Shown here piece after piece: positions 1 through 6,663 of a stretch of 11,395 nt of DNA (position 1 is the first letter of the stretch; each line of letters starts with the position of its first letter). The notes under the pieces are model-generated. The model ran no database searches and was not told the DNA's origin. It saw only the letters and a program-made list of their open reading frames with translations. A program made the position numbers and the translations under genes. Source of the DNA: CAYGZM01 sp964354365 (GTDB lineage Bacteria; Planctomycetota; Phycisphaerae; Sedimentisphaerales; Anaerobacaceae); contig CAYGZM010000119.1 of assembly GCA_964354365.1 (NCBI GenBank), positions 1 to 11,395 on the forward strand, in the 5' to 3' direction.

Positions 1-52
1 GAAAACCGTTTTACCCTTTCGGGTAACGGGGGTTCGAATCCCTCCTGCTCCG
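1..52 (+). tRNA. tRNA-Ser (anticodon NGA), 3' part
   Basis: This is the 3' portion of a serine tRNA cut by the window edge. The sequence begins inside the anticodon: positions 1-2 are GA, so the anticodon is NGA (Ser UCN codons), followed by AA and the 3' strand of the anticodon stem, ACCGT. A long class II variable arm follows, with TTACCC pairing GGGTAA around TTTC. The T arm is GGGGG, loop TTCGAAT, then CCCTC. The acceptor strand CTGCTCC (45-51) and discriminator G at 52, as expected for tRNA-Ser, end the gene. CCA is not encoded; TTGG follows. The first anticodon base and the 5' half lie outside the window. Confidence 0.93.
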
Positions 53-227
53 TTGGCCTTCGCGACCCATACTCATTTAATCTTTGGGCGTCAAGCAGGT
101 CAGCAGCCTGATCACACAAGCCCGCTGCGCAGTCACAGTTCCTGCACTTTTTGGTGAGGCCGGCGGGCGGCGTAAGGGCCCGCGCTGGAGCTTATCATCA
201 AGAAATCATGAATGGAAAGGTAATAGA

Positions 228-1166
228 ATGGCTGAAAAGGATAGACAGTTCAATTGGCGGGCATTTGCTTCAGTGCTGTCGGCGGTATCGTTCGTGGCGA
301 TGGCGTTCACAGGCGTCATACTCTTTGTGGTTCCTCCCGGGCGGATCGCGAACTGGACGGGCTGGACCATAATGGCTCTGACGAAGAGGCAGTGGATCGC
401 CCTGCACGACTGGTTTTGTCTTGTGTTTGTGGCCGGGTCGATTCTGCACGTGTATCTCAACTGGAAGGCGCTGGTGAGCTACTTCAAGAGCAAAGTCAGC
501 AAGGCGTTCGCCTTTAGAACCGAATGGGTGCTGGCGCTGATGATTTGCGTGGGCGTGTTTGTCGGGGCGCTCAGGAATGTTGGGCCTTTCTCCTCGCTTA
601 TGAACTGGAACGAGGCCATAAAGCGCAGTTGGGACACGCCGCGGCAGCGCGCCCCCATCCCGCACGCGGAACTGCTGAGTCTCGGCGAACTGAGCAAGCA
701 GATCCCGGACGTGGATGTCGAGACGATGCTTGCAAACCTCAGGGCAAAAGGGATTGAAGTTGACTCGCCGGACGCCATTCTGGGCGAACTGGCGGAGGCT
801 TACCGTATGGCACCGATGCAGCTCTATGACATTGCCCTTGGCCGGACCGGCCCGGGCAGAGGTTATGGAGGAGCGGGCAAGGGAGGCGGCGGACACGGAC
901 AAGGCGCGGGCGGACCCGGCCAGCGCGTCGATACTCAGGCCGAGACCGGCGACAGCCAAGTCGAAGGCGGGCCCAGCCGGGGCTTTGGGCGACTGACAGT
1001 CAAACAATACTGCGAACAGATGGGACTGGACATAGAAACCTGCATTGAGCGGCTCAAGAAGGCAGGGTTTGAAGCAACGCCCGACATGACTCTTCGCGCC
1101 ATCGCAGATACCGCCGGCGTCCATCCATCCGAGGTCCGCACCGTTCTCGAACCACAAACTCGGTGA
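228..1166 (+). CDS. DUF4405-type cytochrome-b-like membrane protein with duplicated C-terminal domain
   Basis: The 312-residue protein has three hydrophobic helices at about 13-36, 57-79 and 99-116. The second carries ALHDWF and SILHVYLNW, with His60 and His74 spaced as in DUF4405 or flavinylation-associated cytochromes, where such histidines bind b haem. It probably moves electrons at the inner membrane; the redox partner is not in the window. After the membrane part come a helical unit (about 150-204), a Gly-rich linker (about 205-232), an acidic stretch and a second copy of the unit (about 255-307). The copies share the pattern (D)(V/I)ET, a leucine, a KG/AG turn, PD, then an IA or LA helix and P--(L/V). 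The ATG at 228 was chosen because GGAAAGG lies just upstream; the frame is open back to 84, but that part looks non-coding. It stands alone between the tRNA and the next small gene. Confidence 0.8.
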   Translation: MAEKDRQFNWRAFASVLSAVSFVAMAFTGVILFVVPPGRIANWTGWTIMALTKRQWIALHDWFCLVFVAGSILHVYLNWKALVSYFKSKVSKAFAFRTEWVLALMICVGVFVGALRNVGPFSSLMNWNEAIKRSWDTPRQRAPIPHAELLSLGELSKQIPDVDVETMLANLRAKGIEVDSPDAILGELAEAYRMAPMQLYDIALGRTGPGRGYGGAGKGGGGHGQGAGGPGQRVDTQAETGDSQVEGGPSRGFGRLTVKQYCEQMGLDIETCIERLKKAGFEATPDMTLRAIADTAGVHPSEVRTVLEPQTR

Positions 1167-1399
1167 CCGCGTGCGCGTGCGAGGCTGCCGGAAATGGGCA
1201 TATCTGCCTCGTCCGGAAACGGATAGAGGACTGAGTACGATTGCATAGACAGGATACGACAGTCGGGTTGCCAGTTGAAGTCCGTGCCATCGGCGCCGCC
1301 GGGGGAGAACAGCGGGCTTTGAATTATCGGCCCTTCCGCAACACGCACGGTTGCTTCTGAAAAAACGCGGATTCTACCACCAAATGCTGTTTCCGCCAT
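1167..1399 (-). other. Intergenic stretch with a possible decayed minus-strand reading frame
   Basis: No plus-strand gene is supported here. On the minus strand an open frame starts at ATG 1399 with about 77 codons before it runs antisense into the cytochrome gene. Its codons favour G or C in the third position, and the peptide (starting MAETAFGGRIRVF) has ordinary composition. There is no convincing ribosome binding site and I recognise no family. It could be the 5' remnant of a gene truncated by rearrangement, or chance. Confidence 0.2.
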
Positions 1400-1429
1400 T
1401 TGGCCGAGACGCCAATTGAATCGTATATT
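1400..1429 (+). promoter_or_regulatory. Candidate sigma70-type promoter for the small RHH-like gene
   Basis: A TTGGCC -35 (4/6 match) at 1400-1405 is followed after 18 bases by TATATT (1424-1429) in a locally AT-rich patch. This would leave a leader of about 70 bases before the ATG at 1507. It is found by consensus matching only. Confidence 0.25.
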
Positions 1430-1506
1430 TTGTAGTGTGGGCCTGATGTGCCGCGTAGCCTTAGAACAACATCAACAATCAAGGTTGGTCATGCCGGGGT
1501 GTGATT

Positions 1507-1752
1507 ATGAAAAGCGTACAAATCTCAGATGAACTGTACGACAAACTCAAGGGTTTTGTCGTTGACCCATTTGACGACACCGCCGAGATCGTCATCGGTC
1601 GCCTCGTTGAGATAGCAAACAAGGCCAAGAACAGGTGGTCTCCTCTGGATCGCAGCGAGGAGCAAGGAAGACGCGAGTCTCCTATGGCCGAGCGCACGAG
1701 AATGTCCAATCAGGAGTCCGAATACTCTGAGGAATCTTCGGTATTGCTATAA
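1507..1752 (+). CDS. Small ribbon-helix-helix-like protein (SeqA N-terminal type), unknown function
   Basis: The 81-residue protein begins MKSVQISDELYDKLKGF and continues with a DPFDDTAEIVIGRLVEI block. This resembles the N-terminal dimerising ribbon-helix-helix of SeqA and of related small domains found on antitoxins and restriction-linked proteins: a beta strand, helix DELYDKL, then a helix after D(D)T with the V-I-RL pattern. Such domains dimerise and bind DNA or bring two partners together. After about residue 50 (NRWSPLD) the sequence turns polar and acidic (rich in E, S, R) with no domain visible, so it may be a truncated longer protein. ATG 1507 is preferred, with GGGGTG at 1496-1501; a GTG at 1501 would add two residues. 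No toxin or nuclease gene lies beside it. The family call is by motif only. Confidence 0.6.
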   Translation: MKSVQISDELYDKLKGFVVDPFDDTAEIVIGRLVEIANKAKNRWSPLDRSEEQGRRESPMAERTRMSNQESEYSEESSVLL

Positions 1753-1842
1753 GAGAGCCTGTGATCGGCATTTTTCCTGAGCCGATTTGACGTTCGGCCC
1801 GGATAAGAGCGCCGCCCCGCCCGGAAAAATGACCCGGGCGAA

Positions 1843-1861
1843 CACGGGCGGGACACCCGTG
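1843..1861. repeat. GC-rich inverted repeat CACGGG-7-CCCGTG
   Basis: CACGGG (1843-1848) and CCCGTG (1856-1861) form a six-pair stem with the loop CGGGACA. No T run follows on either strand, so it is not a standard terminator. It looks like a unit of a dispersed intergenic repeat, but only one copy is in this window, so that is inference. Confidence 0.45.
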
Positions 1862-1880
1862 CCACGTCTGCCCGCCTCGC

Positions 1881-1903
1881 AAGCATCCCTCTGCACAATG
1901 CTT
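1881..1903. repeat. Inverted repeat AAGCAT-11-ATGCTT
   Basis: AAGCAT (1881-1886) pairs exactly with ATGCTT (1898-1903) across an 11-base loop. A further TGCC/GGCA match lies outside the stem, separated by unpaired bases. It may fold in RNA or bind a dimeric regulator; no T run follows. Confidence 0.35.
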
Positions 1904-1993
1904 CTGGCAGGCTTAGTCTGCGTACGCACTCCAACACTTTCCCGATTCCGGCGGGTATATTGTCGCTCATCGCACCTGATCGCGCATTTTCAT

Positions 1994-2024
1994 TTGACTT
2001 ATTCCTTCGAGACAGGTATTGACA
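1994..2024 (+). promoter_or_regulatory. Candidate promoter region of the glycan operon
   Basis: TTGACT at 1994-1999 is followed after 17 bases by TATTGA (2017-2022, 3/6 match). The same stretch also holds a perfect TTGACA at 2019-2024, but no good -10 stands 17 bases downstream of that. One of the two may be the -35 of the promoter for the genes starting at 2070. Evidence is consensus matching only. Confidence 0.25.
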
Positions 2025-2069
2025 ACGTGATTAAGGTTCAGTCAATCGCGGCCAACGGCAGAAACGGAA

Positions 2070-3020
2070 ATGAATAAGGATTCGAAGATATATATAGCCG
2101 GGCACACGGGGCTGCTGGGTTCGGCCCTTATGGAAGAACTGGCTGCCGGCGGCTTCGGCAGCATAGTCACCCGCTCTCACGAAGAGCTCGACTTGACCAA
2201 CAAGGACGGGGTGTTCAGTTTCTTCTCGGCCGAGAGGCCCGAATACGTCTTTTTGGCGGCGGGGAAAGTTGGAGGCATCATCGACAACAAGACCCATCCG
2301 GCTGAATATCTTCGCGTGAACCTGGCGATACAGAACAATGTCTTTGAAGCCTGCCGGGAATTTGATGTCGAGAGGCTGGTTTTCTACGGCTCCTCGTGCA
2401 CTTATCCGAAAGAGTGCCCGCAGCCAATGAAAGAGGAATACCTGTTGGCCGGTATGGTGGAAGAAACGAGCCTGGGGTACGCTGCGGCGAAGATCGCGGG
2501 TCTTGTCGGATGCAGGGTCTATAACGAACAATACGGCAAGAACCGTTTCGTTGCATTGACGCCGAATTCGATGTACGGGCCCAACGACAACTTCGACATA
2601 GACAATTGCCACGTGCTCTCGGCATTGCTTCGCAGATTCCACGAGGCAAAGGTAAGCGGGGCCGGGACCGTGACATTGTGGGGCAGCGGGCGGCCGAGAC
2701 GGGAATTCATCTATAGCCGGGACGTTGCGGCTGCTTCGCTGTTTGCGGTGCAACACGGCGAGAATCTTGAGAACCGCCACTATAATATAGGCACGGGTAT
2801 AGACTACTCTATCAAAGAGCTGGCGTCGATAATCGCTGAGATTGTCGATTACAGGGGCGAAGTCTTGTGGGACAAGAGTAAGCCGGACGGCGCGCCGAGA
2901 AAGCTCTTGGACAGCACGAGGTTTCTATCTCTCGGCTGGAAACCCAAAACGGACTTGCGGGACGGACTGCAAAAGACCTACAAATGGTATCGCAGCCAGT
3001 TGACTGCCAGACAAGCCTGA
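2070..3020 (+). CDS. fcl: GDP-L-fucose synthase-like NAD(P)-dependent epimerase/reductase (SDR family)
   Basis: The 316-residue protein is a full-length extended SDR enzyme of the Fcl/WcaG type, which epimerises and reduces GDP-4-keto-6-deoxymannose to GDP-L-fucose in the cytoplasm. Its Rossmann motif is GHTGLLGSA (11-19), followed by LAAGKVGG and YGSSCTYPK with Ser108/109 and Cys110. The catalytic pair Tyr137 and Lys141 sits in YAAAKIAG, and His181 matches the second acid/base residue (with Cys) of Fcl. The substrate-side blocks PNSMYGPNDNFD, WGSGRPRREF and SKPDGAPRKLLD are all present. The ATG at 2070 has only a weak AGAAACGGAA site upstream. It is first in the operon and is followed after 27 bases by an HddC-like gene, and an HddA-like kinase comes next. 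The real substrate may therefore be a GDP-heptose derivative, as for the Fcl-like reductases of Campylobacter heptose loci. Confidence 0.85.
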   Translation: MNKDSKIYIAGHTGLLGSALMEELAAGGFGSIVTRSHEELDLTNKDGVFSFFSAERPEYVFLAAGKVGGIIDNKTHPAEYLRVNLAIQNNVFEACREFDVERLVFYGSSCTYPKECPQPMKEEYLLAGMVEETSLGYAAAKIAGLVGCRVYNEQYGKNRFVALTPNSMYGPNDNFDIDNCHVLSALLRRFHEAKVSGAGTVTLWGSGRPRREFIYSRDVAAASLFAVQHGENLENRHYNIGTGIDYSIKELASIIAEIVDYRGEVLWDKSKPDGAPRKLLDSTRFLSLGWKPKTDLRDGLQKTYKWYRSQLTARQA

Positions 3021-3047
3021 TGCGATGGATTGATGCGTGAAGGATCG

Positions 3048-3770
3048 ATGCAGGAAACATCTAAGATTACGGCAGTGATATTGGCCGGCGGATTCGGCAC
3101 ACGGCTGAGGTCGGTAGTCTGCGACAGGCCAAAAGTGCTGGCCGAAGTCTCGGGGCGGCCCTTCCTGGCGTACCTCCTGGACCAGCTCTCGTCGGCCGGC
3201 TTGCGAACAGTCGTTATCAGCACAGGATATATGGCCGAGACCATAGAAGAGTGCTTCGGGGACAGCCACGGGCCGCTGCACATTGTGTATTCCAAAGAAG
3301 ATGAGCCGCTCGGCACCGCAGGAGCTCTGAGGCTGGCCCTTAGGCATCTGGCCTCGGAGACCGTCCTGGTAATGAACGGCGATTCTTTTATAGATGCCGA
3401 TCTGAATGCGTATGTGAGCTGGTTCTTCGAGCAGGAGCGGCAGGCCGCCCTGCTTCTGGCGAGAGTCGCCGACACAAGGCGATTCGGCAGTGTGAATATC
3501 GGCAAGGACAATATCATTGTGTCTTTCGAGGAAAAAAGTGAGATTGCAGGGCCGGGCTGGATAAACGCGGGCGTGTACCTGCTCAAGAAGCCGCTGATTG
3601 GGGGCATCGAGCAGGGGAAGCGCCGCTCGCTGGAGCGTGACTTCTTTCCCAAGCTGGCGGGAAAAGACCTCTTTGGGTATTGTGTTGAAAGAAGATTCAT
3701 AGATATCGGAACACCCCAGTCGTATGCCGCGGCGGAACAATTCTTTTGTTCGGCGAGCAAGGAGGCTTGA
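3048..3770 (+). CDS. hddC: HddC-like sugar-1-phosphate nucleotidyltransferase
   Basis: The 240-residue protein is a nucleotidyltransferase of the type that makes GDP-D-glycero-alpha-D-manno-heptose from heptose 1-phosphate and GTP. Visible motifs are LAGGFGTRLR (12-21, triphosphate binding), RPK with Lys29, EPLGTAGAL (86-93), NGDSF with the metal-binding Asp112, FGSVN (146-150), EEKSE (161-165), WINAGVYL (171-178) and FIDIGTPQSY (217-226). Closely related uridylyl- and guanylyltransferases share these motifs, so the nucleotide and sugar are inferred from the next gene. ATG 3048 was chosen for the close GAAGGA before it and because it puts the LAGG motif at a normal distance; ATG 3033 in the same frame is an alternative. 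The stop codon lies three bases before the start of the kinase gene, and both fit one transcript. Confidence 0.8.
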   Translation: MQETSKITAVILAGGFGTRLRSVVCDRPKVLAEVSGRPFLAYLLDQLSSAGLRTVVISTGYMAETIEECFGDSHGPLHIVYSKEDEPLGTAGALRLALRHLASETVLVMNGDSFIDADLNAYVSWFFEQERQAALLLARVADTRRFGSVNIGKDNIIVSFEEKSEIAGPGWINAGVYLLKKPLIGGIEQGKRRSLERDFFPKLAGKDLFGYCVERRFIDIGTPQSYAAAEQFFCSASKEA

Positions 3771-3773
3771 AGG

Positions 3774-4937
3774 ATGATCATAAGTCGAACGCCGTTTAGA
3801 ATATCATTTTTCGGCGGAGGGACGGAGTACCCGAACTGGTATCGCGCGCACGGCGGCAGCGTCCTGAGCGCTTCGATCAACAAATACTGCTATATTTCGT
3901 GCCGGATTTTGCCGCCCTTTTTCGAGCACAAAACCCGGCTGGTCTATTCACAAATCGAGAACTGCCGCAGTATAGATGAAATTCAGCATCCTGCCGTTCG
4001 CGAGACCCTTCGTTTTCTAAAACTCGACTATGGTTTTGAGATTCACCACGACGGTGATTTGCCCGCCAGGACGGGGCTGGGGTCAAGCTCTTCCTTTACA
4101 GTGGGGCTGCTGCACGCTTTATACGCCCAGCAGGGCATCATGCCGGACAAGAGACGCTTGGCGATCGAGAGCATTCACATCGAGCACAATCTGATAAAGG
4201 AGATAGTGGGGTCCCAGGACCAGGTGTGCGCCGCTTACGGCGGTTTTAACCAGATTGATTTCTCCAGGAGCGGTGAATTTGATGTTCGTCCCATTACTTT
4301 GCGGCCGGGCCGAATCGAGGAGCTGAATTCTCATTTGATGCTCTTCTTCACGGAATTAGAGCCCGCCGCTTCGAGCATAGTCAGAGACTACGTGGAAGAT
4401 ATTGCCGGCAAATACCTCCTTGTGAAACAGATGCAGAGAATGGTGGGTAAAGGCGTGGATGTTCTACAGAGTGACGGCGACATTTGCGAATTTGGGGAGC
4501 TGCTTCATCAGGCATGGACGTTGAAGAGAAGCCTCAGCCCCGACGTGTCGAGCAGTCACGTGGACGAGCTATACGAGCAGGCCCGCGCCGCGGGGGCAAT
4601 TGGAGGTATGATTACCGGCGCCGGCGGGGGCGGATTTCTGCTTTTGTTCGCAGCGCCTTCAAGTCAAAAAATGGTAAGAGAGGCGCTTGCGAAGAACATC
4701 CATGTGCCGTTTAAGTTCGAGTTCAGCGGCAGCCAAATCATCTTCTATAAGCCGGAGCGCGAGGATTACAGGGAGCTGCAAAAGCAAAAAGCAAAACAAC
4801 TCTCAAGCTCCGTTGAGGAGCTGGAGACCGCAGAGAAATCACAGAGAATCAAAACGCTGCCCGATGCCAAGAAGAGCAGACCCGAAGTTGTCCAAGCGAC
4901 GCCGGCCCCAAGAAGCGGCGGCGAGACGGAGAAATAG
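3774..4937 (+). CDS. hddA: HddA-like D-glycero-D-manno-heptose 7-phosphate kinase (GHMP family)
   Basis: The 387-residue protein is a GHMP-family kinase, which in the GDP-heptose route phosphorylates C1 of heptose 7-phosphate in the cytoplasm. It opens with RTPFRISFFGGGTEYP (5-20), carries the ATP loop PARTGLGSSSSFTVG (97-111) and the catalytic-region SQDQVCAAYGG with Asp149, and ends its core with GAIGGMITGAGGGGFLLLF (274-292). A strong AAGGAGG (3759-3765), eight bases before the ATG, fixes the start. The family usually ends soon after the final beta strand (here about residue 326). This copy adds about 60 highly charged residues rich in K, E, Q and S (329-387), probably disordered. It follows hddC directly, as in known heptose clusters. 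Related sugar-1-kinases for fucose look similar, so the exact substrate is inferred. Confidence 0.8.
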   Translation: MIISRTPFRISFFGGGTEYPNWYRAHGGSVLSASINKYCYISCRILPPFFEHKTRLVYSQIENCRSIDEIQHPAVRETLRFLKLDYGFEIHHDGDLPARTGLGSSSSFTVGLLHALYAQQGIMPDKRRLAIESIHIEHNLIKEIVGSQDQVCAAYGGFNQIDFSRSGEFDVRPITLRPGRIEELNSHLMLFFTELEPAASSIVRDYVEDIAGKYLLVKQMQRMVGKGVDVLQSDGDICEFGELLHQAWTLKRSLSPDVSSSHVDELYEQARAAGAIGGMITGAGGGGFLLLFAAPSSQKMVREALAKNIHVPFKFEFSGSQIIFYKPEREDYRELQKQKAKQLSSSVEELETAEKSQRIKTLPDAKKSRPEVVQATPAPRSGGETEK

Positions 4938-4996
4938 GCGGCCAAAAGATTCCGTCTTTGCGCGAAATGACGAGCAAAGTGTGAAAGGAAATCGGA

Positions 4997-5260
4997 ATGC
5001 TTTCATCGGTTGTTCCGTCCTTTAGAAACGAACAAGAGGTCCAGGACGAGCTCATTAAGAGGCTGCGCCAGACGCTCAACCCATTGGATTGGGACTATGA
5101 GCTGATATTTGTCAACGATGCCTATGTCAAGCGCTGGGACTCACACCAAGAGAAACTCTACCGGGGCTGCACCGCCACAGGCGCCAGCTTCAAACGCTGG
5201 AAAGCGGCCTTCCATACGTGGAGCGCTGTTACGAAAGGAATCGGCGGAAAGAAAAGATGA
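4997..5260 (+). pseudogene. Chimeric remnant: GT2 N-terminus fused to a piece of the polytopic membrane protein
   Basis: This 87-codon frame is a remnant. Its first 42 residues (from MLSSVVPSFRNEQEV to ELIFVNDA) match the start of the GT2 protein at 6997 residue for residue with few changes. The next 26 or so (from DAYVKRWDSHQEKLY to ASFKRW) match residues 250-276 of the membrane protein at 7928. The join falls on a shared Asp-Ala codon pair, GATGCA in one parent and GACGCC in the other. The similarity also reaches upstream through TGTG and the AAGGA site. The DXD motif and everything else a glycosyltransferase needs are missing, so it cannot be an enzyme. It keeps a good AAAGGAA site six bases before the ATG, and its stop overlaps the next start as ATGA, so it may still be translated and couple translation to the next gene. 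Confidence 0.85.
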
Positions 5261-6663
5261 GCCCGAGTAGAAAACATCTTTACAGCTTACTCGCTATTGT
5301 TGTCTTTCTTACTTCGATGGTGCTGCTCAAATCCGTTAACGGGTCTTTCTTCATCGATGAGTTCGAGCATATTCACAGCACCTGGTATGTGAAGGACGGG
5401 CATGTCCCGTATCGCGACTTTTTCCAGCATCATAATCCGCTGTTGTGGTATCTGATGGCGCCACTTCTGTGGATCTTCGGGGAGACGGTCGAGGCTATGA
5501 TGGCTTGTCGTATTCTGATATTTGCCGTCTCGCTCGCGATAGCTTTCCTGGTATATTCGATATCCCGGACGCTGACAATGTCGAGAGAGGCAGGGCTTAT
5601 TTCGGTAGTTCTGCTGTTTTCCATGCCTTTTTTCGTGGATTCGACGATCGAGATCAGGCCGGACGTTCCGATGCTGCTTTTCAGCCTTATCTCCATCCAC
5701 TTCCTGGTGAGGTATCTTCAGGAGAAAAAGGCCAAGTTCATGGCGTTTTCAGGCCTTTTTGCCTCAATTTCGTTTTTGTTCCTGCAGAAGACTATATTTC
5801 TCTTGCTCGCCTATGCCGGAATACTTGCCTGCCGTTTGATCCGGAGGAAACTCCCGGCAAAGGACTTGTTGTACTTCTGTCTTTTCTTTCTGCTTCCTCA
5901 GCTTGTTCTTCTGGTGTGCCTGCTGACAGTGGGCGCATTTCACGATTACATCCTGACGAACTGGCTCACGAATGCAGCGTGCAATCTGGGATACAAGCTG
6001 TCACCCTTTGTGATGATGGATTGGAGCAAGCAGTACCGGGTGTTTTGGGGGCTTTCAGCTCTCGCTGTACTTTTGATTCTTGTGAACAGGAAGACAACCG
6101 GGGAGCTCAAGGCGGTTGCATTTATAGCATTAGTATTGTTTCTTACACTATTTTTGGTTAGAAGTCCCTGGCGATACTACTTCATGCCGCTTATCGCCGT
6201 TCTTAGCGTAGTTATCGGGTGTTTTCTCAAAATCGCCTTTGACAACCTCAAGCTTGCCGGGCCTCCGAGAATGCTGCTCATTCTCCTGATCATATTCATA
6301 CCGACGACGTATCTTGTCAAAAAGGCCAACATTGCCAGAGAAGACATACAATTTGAGAAGGCCGGTTTTGTCCTTGCCAATTCAAAGGCCTCCGATTTTG
6401 TATATGACGGCTACAACACATTCAACGTTTACAGGCCCGACCTCCATTACTTCTGGTTTTCCCTCGGCGAAAACCGCTGCTTCGGCACGTACAACAGAAT
6501 TACAGACAACAAGTACGGCGATTATGATATTTACGAGCTGATCAAATTGAAGAAGCCAAGATTCATCTCAGATTTTGAGCTCGACATCAGCGAGGGTGGA
6601 TTGGACGAACTCTACAGCAAAACGCGCTTCGACGGGCTGTATATGAGAAAGACAGCAGAGTAG
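5257..6663 (+). CDS. GT39-like polytopic glycosyltransferase (GT-C fold, PMT/ArnT/RgtA type)
   Basis: The 468-residue protein has an N-terminal helix (about 8-24), then a large first loop with Asp34-Glu35, followed by PYRDFFQHHNPLLWYL (51-66). That is the layout of GT39 and related GT-C enzymes, in which acidic residues in the first outer loop serve catalysis and the H--P motif follows. RPD sits at 134-136. About ten further hydrophobic segments reach to about residue 340, and the last 115 residues are soluble. Such enzymes take a sugar from a polyprenyl phosphate and attach it to lipid, glycan or protein on the outer face of the membrane. ATG 5257 overlaps the stop of the upstream remnant (ATGA); an in-frame ATG at 5218 lies inside that remnant and is less likely. 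The gene sits exactly between two remnants of a GT2/membrane-protein pair. Acceptor and sugar are unknown. Confidence 0.75.
   Translation: MSPSRKHLYSLLAIVVFLTSMVLLKSVNGSFFIDEFEHIHSTWYVKDGHVPYRDFFQHHNPLLWYLMAPLLWIFGETVEAMMACRILIFAVSLAIAFLVYSISRTLTMSREAGLISVVLLFSMPFFVDSTIEIRPDVPMLLFSLISIHFLVRYLQEKKAKFMAFSGLFASISFLFLQKTIFLLLAYAGILACRLIRRKLPAKDLLYFCLFFLLPQLVLLVCLLTVGAFHDYILTNWLTNAACNLGYKLSPFVMMDWSKQYRVFWGLSALAVLLILVNRKTTGELKAVAFIALVLFLTLFLVRSPWRYYFMPLIAVLSVVIGCFLKIAFDNLKLAGPPRMLLILLIIFIPTTYLVKKANIAREDIQFEKAGFVLANSKASDFVYDGYNTFNVYRPDLHYFWFSLGENRCFGTYNRITDNKYGDYDIYELIKLKKPRFISDFELDISEGGLDELYSKTRFDGLYMRKTAE

Larger units (their letters stand above)
1753..2069. other. Intergenic region upstream of the glycan operon
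   Basis: About 315 bases with no supported gene; short open frames on both strands have no ribosome binding site or recognisable content. The region holds two inverted repeats (1843-1861 and 1881-1903) and a possible promoter near 1994-2024, described separately. The change from AT-rich to very GC-rich and back is unlike the flanking coding DNA. Confidence 0.6.

Noticed and set aside
1..228. Integration site of a mobile island at the tRNA-Ser 3' end
   Set aside because: No integrase gene and no repeated copy of the tRNA end were found in the window.
270..1157. Long minus-strand open frame of 295 codons opposite the cytochrome gene
   Set aside because: It is the antisense shadow of a clear membrane protein gene with proper helices and repeats; its own translation shows no domain and has no ribosome binding site.
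2031..2780. Minus-strand open frame of 249 codons opposite the Fcl-like gene
   Set aside because: It is antisense to a full-length enzyme with all catalytic motifs, its composition is unusual, and it has no recognisable motifs.
2978..3883. Minus-strand open frames of about 300 codons opposite hddC
   Set aside because: They are shadows of the nucleotidyltransferase gene, which carries every expected motif.
5445..6161. Plus-strand frame of 238 codons inside the GT39-like gene
   Set aside because: It is out of frame with a gene that shows clear GT39 motifs and helices, and no ribosome binding site is seen.
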